From positions 57,358,581 through 57,422,580 of the forward strand of contig CM034303.1 in the NCBI GenBank assembly GCA_019925795.1: a stretch of 64,000 nt of DNA, written 5' to 3'. How positions within the stretch are numbered: position 1 is the first letter of the stretch; each line of letters opens with the position of its first letter. Both the position numbers and the translations under genes were made by a program. The notes beneath the pieces were generated by a model. That model was given only the letters and a program-made list of their open reading frames with translations. It did no database searches and was not told where the DNA came from. Positions 60,001 through 64,000 of this stretch are shown in pieces. This DNA comes from Dendrobium chrysotoxum (taxonomy: Eukaryota > Streptophyta > Magnoliopsida > Asparagales > Orchidaceae).

Positions 60001-61197
60001 ACCAAAAATATTAGAAAAATAATCAATAACAGATTCATGAAGAGAAGTATTAGAAATCCAATTCCCATTCTCATCTTTAATCTTATCAATATAATTGATA
60101 GATTTCTTTTTATTAACCAAAGCATGAAAGTACTTAGTATTCCTATCTCCTTCAGAAATATGTTTGGAAGCAGCTTTTTGCTTCCAATAAGTTTCTTCCA
60201 TATCTTGAAACTTAAGAAGATTATCTTTAGCTAAGTTCAAATCATTAAGAAAAGAAGAATCAGAAATAATAAGTTCCTCTAAACGACAAACTTCCTTTTC
60301 CATTTCTCTGATATTTCCAAAAATATTTTTGAAATGAGTTTTATTCCACCAATTTAGGTAATGTTTCAACCTAGTTAATTTTAACCACAATCTAACCATA
60401 CCTTTCACAGAGTTATCAGGAGCCAAACTAGCATTCCAATTAGACTCAACCACATTAATAAACTTATCATGGAGAATCCACATATTTTGAAATCTAAAAG
60501 TAGGAACACCATGAATTCTAATATCTTTTTTAATAGAAATAAGTAAGGGACAGTGATCAGATAAACTTCTACTAAGATGCTCCACAGAAGTCAAAGGCCA
60601 TTTATCAATCCATAAATGATTAAATAAAATTCTATCTAATCTTTGCCATAATCTATTATTACTCCAAGTAAAGTTAGAACTAATAAAACCAATATCAGAG
60701 ATTTTACAATCCATAATCATATTGCCAAAATCTTCCATAGAATGCATATTAGGCAAAACCGCCCCTTTTCTTTCATGAACATGAAGAACAGTATTGAAAT
60801 CTCCACCAACAAACCAAGGTTCATTGATAGAGTTAGAGAAAGTAAATAATTGAGAATAAAGAGTTTGCCTTTCCCTTATATTACAAGAAGCATAAACTAA
60901 AGAACCTTTGACAGAATTATTGAAATAAGAGATAGAAATATTAACAACTTGAGGAAAATCCTCAATAACATCTAAAGAAACATTTTTAGACCAAAATAAC
61001 CAAATTTTATTAGAAGAATTGAAAAAAAAATGTTCAAAACCCAATAAAGTAGCAACATGTTTGATTTTCAAGTTACTGATCATAGGCTCCATAATACCAA
61101 GAAAATCAATAGAGTGAATACGACAAAGATTCCTAATTCTATTCTTCATAGAAAGAGATCCAATCCCTCTCACATTCCAAACTAAAAAATTAATCAT
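57100..61197 (-). CDS. LINE ORF2: endonuclease, RT, RNase H
   Basis: Intact 1365-residue protein. Residues 1-225: APE-type endonuclease, with WNVRG (N8), E37, GGDFN at 131-135 and SDH at 213-215. RT about 470-760: LYKLDISKAYD (D575), GLRQGDPLSPSLF at 631-643 and the active site FADD at 679-682. About 1000-1095: zf-RVT-like region with CCCCYHIEDINHVF. About 1205-1335: RNase H with D1215 (NTDGS), E1253 (AELMAI), D1277, H1315 and D1325 (VADFLA). It nicks target DNA and copies its own RNA by target-primed reverse transcription. The ATG overlaps the ORF1 stop (TAATGA), implying translation by termination-reinitiation. No missing catalytic residue was seen, so it may be enzymatically competent. Confidence 0.95.
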   Translation of the reverse strand: MINFLVWNVRGIGSLSMKNRIRNLCRIHSIDFLGIMEPMISNLKIKHVATLLGFEHFFFNSSNKIWLFWSKNVSLDVIEDFPQVVNISISYFNNSVKGSLVYASCNIRERQTLYSQLFTFSNSINEPWFVGGDFNTVLHVHERKGAVLPNMHSMEDFGNMIMDCKISDIGFISSNFTWSNNRLWQRLDRILFNHLWIDKWPLTSVEHLSRSLSDHCPLLISIKKDIRIHGVPTFRFQNMWILHDKFINVVESNWNASLAPDNSVKGMVRLWLKLTRLKHYLNWWNKTHFKNIFGNIREMEKEVCRLEELIISDSSFLNDLNLAKDNLLKFQDMEETYWKQKAASKHISEGDRNTKYFHALVNKKKSINYIDKIKDENGNWISNTSLHESVIDYFSNIFGNDVHVNQLVYPSLIDKIISVEDNIALTSIPTEKEIFKAVASMNPNSTAGMDGYTSQFFQSCWNIIKDDLIDAVVDFFNGNAMPKYFTSSAIVLIPKKENPISWNEFRPISLCTFFNKLTSKILSLRLGPLLPRMISLNQTGFVKGRLISDNILLAQEMVHDLNIKVRGGNMLYKLDISKAYDNISWKFLYNVLDRFGFSEQFIRLIRNSVDNVWLSILLNGGSNGFFHSKHGLRQGDPLSPSLFIIAMEYFSRCINFMFEKYPSMNYFTKEGFPISHLCFADDFIIFCNGGLNHIKKIKSFLNNFFLESGLSINDVKSSFFTSKYFSNARINRISSITHFVHQHLPFKYLGAPIFRGLKKSYLFDEIIQKMIDRISSWEFHFLSYGGRLTVLKSILNSMAFHLFQIVQPNIATVLRLERILNKFFWGSKNNVNRMHWTSWSKLCGPIHEGGLGCKSISDSILVSSMKMWWNFRKNESLWASFMNFKYCKGKHPLCCFYKHGNSLIWTRLCQIKNSMEPLIVWGLNSGNSFFWHDNWTFQGSIENLLSTVSYSTIKVNSFFHNNIWDFKELFTLLPSEIVNKIKEFALDNHNKDHILFKLSNNGNFVFKVAWDFIRNKKDASIVYNLIWSNNIPTSYSILVWRIIKGYIPVDVALWKKGFYLPSKCCCCYHIEDINHVFINGPIAARVWIWFDNFFNTNYFSGHLSFNHFLTVIFHNTSRGHIKIVTAISLIWFLWIDRNDAKHRNTPMNHNRIIARTKEKINSLYKVNLFNSKQFRGFKFVANKLNTNIFEDLHIPYFKFVIWKKPISKCIKVNTDGSVSDGFYGCGGILRNDKGNLVVAFASPIDKCSVLYAELMAINKALQICLSAGHFKIWLEVDAMLVINCICNDNIGNFDTFYILKDIKRMLSQIDYRISHIWREGNSVADFLAKTGAHLDHFTLYYNNNIPFLLKGLINLDKTGLPYIRH

Positions 61198-62819
61198 TAT
61201 TTATTAAAAGAATGAGATTTAGCTATAGACTTGAAGTTTTTAGAATTCTTAGCAGAATTCTTTTTGCCACGAGTATTATAAACAGAATGAAAAATTTTAT
61301 TCTTACCAACCAATAATTCTGTTTCACTAACAGAACCAGAATCCACTTCACCTTCTTCCAGTTCTATGCAAGCCTTACCTTTCTCCAAAGATATATCTTC
61401 TTTCAAAGAGTTTGAAGCTTTATTAAAAGTACAAACATTAGTATCCATAAGTGAAACATCATTATGATTCTCAACAGAATCATCAATTGATTTTTCTTTA
61501 ATAGGAGAATCCTTGTGAACAATAGGCAAACCAGTAGAAGAGACTATTTGTAAATTTCTAATGGGAAACAAAGAAAAATCAGAACACACTTTGTTCTCAT
61601 CATAAAGGACTATTTCCAAATTATTCCCTTTAGAACCAGAACTTTCATCATCCAAATTAATGTTAGAAGAACTAACATTAGTAGGATCTTTAAGTTCTTT
61701 TAATTCTTCTTCAACATTCTTTAAATAATTATTTAAAGAATCATTTAAAGGATCAACACATATCTGTTCTTTAGAAGAAGAATTAATAGAATTATTTTTT
61801 GGAGAATAATTCTTAGCATTTCCTTTCAAAGCAGGATTTAATATAAAACAAGAATTAATATCATGTCCATGTAACTTGCAATGAGAGCAAAAAATAGGAA
61901 ATTTATCAAATTCCACAGTTTGCGAATAGCCAGAAGAATCAGAACCTAGCCATATTTCCTTCGGATACTCTTTAGTAATATCAATTTCAACTAAAATCCC
62001 TGCAACCGATGGTCTAGTTTTGTTAGCTGTAGCCTGATCTACTTGTAAAGGTCTTCCAAACAAAGAACCAATTGCTTGCAAGATTTTGATATCGAAAAAA
62101 TGCATTCTCAAATTAGGTAAAGATAACCAAACCGAACAAATAGGTGATTCAACATGAATATCAAAATCTGTAGACCACTTAAGAATTCTCATTTGACAAT
62201 TTCTAACAAAATAAGAACGACGTAAAAAAATTCAACTATAATCAGATTCATTAGACAAATTAATAAACACATGCCTCGCATCAAGAAGAGAAACCGAAAC
62301 CATTCCTGTAAGATGCAAATCATGGAAGAATTTCCTAATCTCTTCCATATAAGGTCTACGAAAATTGAATTTCCCAACTAAAGCAAATTTGTATGGCTCA
62401 GCAAGTTTTTTCAAATCATTCTCTGAAACTAAAAGAGCAGGCATACCATTAACAGAAGAAGAAGAAATGGCAATTCCTATATTATCATTAGAACAAGCAC
62501 CAGATAAGGCCTCTTTAAAAGATTTAGGCATAGTTACTTTGCTAGGGACAATTCTTTCAACTTTTTCCTTACCCTTATCCTTAGCCGAAAATTTCAAATC
62601 TTCAACAGATTTTGAATTAAAATCATGCATAAGTTCAATCGAGTGATTGAAACAAGAAAAATAGTCATTAGACATAGAAATATCAGAATTTACCAAGATC
62701 TGAGACAGATCTTCATAAACACGACATACCGTCGAAACCCTAGAAGGGTCCGACGGCATAACCGAAAAGGAAGCTAAGATAAACGAGGAAATGGAAGAAG
62801 AAAGGGGAAAAACCAACAA
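61197..62819 (-). pseudogene. LINE ORF1 (DUF4283 / zinc knuckle), one internal TGA
   Basis: One frame of 541 codons containing a single internal stop TGA at 62232-62234 (after NESDYS), with no frameshift. The likely start is the Met at 62759 (MPSDPSRV), 20 codons inside the longest frame. The N-terminal part has FALVGKFNFRR and DARHVFINL; after the stop come MRILKWSTDFDIHVESPI and RPSVAGILVEID, together the DUF4283 pattern of plant LINE ORF1. A CCHC knuckle, FCSHCKLHGHDINSC, lies near 61850-61890. The remainder is Ser/Asn/Glu-rich and basic at the end. The protein binds element RNA in this family. TGA could have arisen from CGA by one C-to-T change. The frame after the stop could start at Met 62192. 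Confidence 0.9.
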
Positions 62820-62944
62820 ACTTGAATGGAAATCGAGAAAAGCTCACGAAAACACCAAGGAAACCTAAATCGCCCTCCTGCCGCTCCAAGAACTCCAAGA
62901 TCGCAAGCTCCGCAGTTTTTCTGGTTTCTTTTTTTTTTTTTTTT
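62820..62944 (-). promoter_or_regulatory. LINE 5' leader
   Basis: About 125 bp between the 5' junction and ORF1. On the minus strand it opens with 16 A residues and then GAAACCAGAAAAACTGCGG. It is GC-richer than the rest of the element (GGAGCGGCAGGAGGGCG). Any internal promoter would be here, but no defined motif is seen. Confidence 0.5.
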
Positions 62945-62964
62945 AACCTAGGTGTTCCTAGGTT
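62945..62964. repeat. Perfect inverted repeat at the LINE 5' junction
   Basis: AACCTAGGTGTTCCTAGGTT: 8 bp arms, 4 base loop. Its right 12 bases (62953-62964) are the exact reverse complement of AACCTAGGAACA in the adjacent target duplication. Confidence 0.9.
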
Positions 62965-62967
62965 TTT

Positions 62968-62987
62968 AACCTAGGAACATAGGGTTT
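62968..62987. repeat. Target-site duplication of the full LINE, right copy
   Basis: Identical to 55671-55690. It continues directly into AGGGTTTAGGG telomeric repeats. Confidence 0.92.
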
Positions 62988-64000
62988 AGGGTTTAGGGTT
63001 TAGGGTTTTTAGGGTTTAGGGTTTAGGGTTTAGGGTTTAGGGTTTAGGGTTTAGGGTTTAGGGTTTAGGGTTTAGGGTTTAGGGTTTAGGGTTTAGGGCT
63101 TAGGGTTTAGGGTTTAAGGTTTAAGGCTTAGGGTTTAGGGCTTAGGGTTTAGGGTTTAGGGTTTAGGGTTTAGGGTTTAAGGGTTTAAGAGTTTAAGGGT
63201 TTAGGGTTTAGGGTTTAGGGTTTAGGGTTTAGGGTTTAGGGTTTAGGGTTTTTTAGGGTTAGGGTTTTAGGGTTTAGGGTTTAGGGGTTTAGGGTTTAGG
63301 GTTTAGGGTTTAGGGTTTTAGGGTTTAGGGTTTAGGGTTTAGGGTTTAGGGTTTAGGGTTTAGGGTTTAGGGTTTAGGGTTTAGGGTTTAGGGTGTAGGG
63401 TTTAGGGTTTAGGGTGTAGGGTGTAGGGTGTAGGGTGTAGGGTTTAGGGTTTAGGGTTTAGGATGTAGGGTGTAGGGTGTAGGGTTTAGGGTTTAGGGTT
63501 TAGGGTTTAGGGTTTAGGGTTTAGGGTTTAGGGTGTTTAGGGTTTAGGGTTTAGGGTTTAGGGTTTAGGGTTTAGGGTTTAGGGTGTAGGGTTTAGGGTG
63601 TAGGGTTTAGGGTTTAGGGTTTAGGGTGTAGGGTTTAGGGTTTAGGGTTTAGGGTTTAGGGTTTAGGGTTTAGGGTTTAGGGTTTAGGTTTTAGGGTTTA
63701 GGGTTTAGGGTTTAGGGTTTAGGGTTTAGGGTTTAGGGTTTAGGGTTTAGGGTTTAGGGTTTAGGGTTTAAGGTTTAGGGTTTAGGGTTTAGGGTTTTAG
63801 GGTTTAGGGTTTAGGGTTTAGGGTTTAGGGTTTAGGGTTTAGGGTTTAGGGTTTAGGGTTTAGGATTTAGGGTTTTAGGGTTTAGGGTTTTAGGGTTTAG
63901 GGTTTAGGGTTTAGGGTGTAGGGTTTAGGGTTTAGGGTTTTGGGATTAGAGTTTAGGGTTTAGGGTTTAGGGTTTAGGGTTTAGGGTTTAGGGTATTAGG
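62985..64000 (+). repeat. Distal telomeric repeat array (TTTAGGG)n
   Basis: About 1 kb of TTTAGGG to the window edge, G-strand 3' end outward. Variants: TGTAGGG, clustered at about 63390-63480 and 63530-63630; TTTAGGA, TTTAAGG, TTAAGGG; and single-T insertions (TTTTAGGG). Such degenerate units are usual at the proximal part of a plant telomere. Confidence 0.97.

Larger units (their letters stand above)
55691..62967 (-). mobile_element. Near-complete LINE (L1-type) inside telomeric repeats
   Basis: A 7.28 kb non-LTR retrotransposon read on the minus strand: 5' leader, ORF1 (one internal stop), ORF2 (intact), 1.4 kb 3' UTR with an internal duplication, and a poly(A) tail. Both flanks carry a 20 bp target duplication, and beyond that lie TTTAGGG repeats on the distal side and an older LINE fragment plus TTTAGGG repeats on the proximal side. 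The domain order APE endonuclease, RT, zf-RVT, RNase H is that of plant L1-clade elements. The RNA sense is the C-rich telomere strand, with the tail pointing to the centromere. Confidence 0.95.

Overview
This is nuclear DNA from a flowering plant. It ends at its right edge in about 1 kb of the plant telomere repeat TTTAGGG, written with the G-rich strand running 5' to 3' toward position 64000, so the right side is the chromosome tip and the left side is centromere-proximal. TTTAGGG argues against the Asparagales and Allium groups that use other telomere motifs. I cannot name the species. The window is almost entirely transposable elements, their fragments and simple repeats, with one convincing host gene.

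Layout. 1-5872: AT-rich DNA with small inverted-repeat elements, diverged duplications and a 0.9 kb non-autonomous CACTA element with an ATA target duplication. 5873-15324: three near-identical head-to-tail copies of a 3.14-3.17 kb unit, each carrying flanking DNA, a 307 bp LTR and the 3' end of a Ty3/gypsy element. The third copy runs into the rest of that element (14373-18779, TATTC target duplication). 18785-26500: no genes seen, several local duplications. 26671-34371: a decayed gene resembling the plant mobile domain (PMD) family, split by a 4.4 kb LTR element that carries only a gag-like ORF and many ATCGTCC/GGACGAT palindromes. 34522-36506: a hairpin-forming repeat series and a 620 bp terminal-inverted-repeat element. 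37861-39660: an intact DYW-type PPR RNA-editing factor resembling Arabidopsis OTP85. 39751-43332: nested Tourist-like elements holding a 5'-truncated LINE. 43756-48153: a degraded endogenous pararetrovirus (Caulimoviridae). 50208-50625: coding-like 26-residue tandem repeats. 50960-53920: a 3 kb array of TGTACACA/TGTGTATAA motifs. 54059-55020: a gypsy fragment that stops at telomeric DNA.

The most interesting part is 55024-64000: telomeric repeats interrupted by two LINE insertions in the same orientation. The first is a 180 bp 3' end. The second is a near-complete 7.28 kb element with a 20 bp target duplication, an intact 1365-residue endonuclease/RT/RNase H protein, an ORF1 broken by a single TGA, and an ORF1/ORF2 junction of TAATGA, the stop-start arrangement known from the silkworm telomeric LINE SART1. 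Both poly(A) tails join telomeric TAGGG at a GGG/TTT boundary. The element is a candidate plant telomere-associated LINE; site specificity is inferred from only two insertions.
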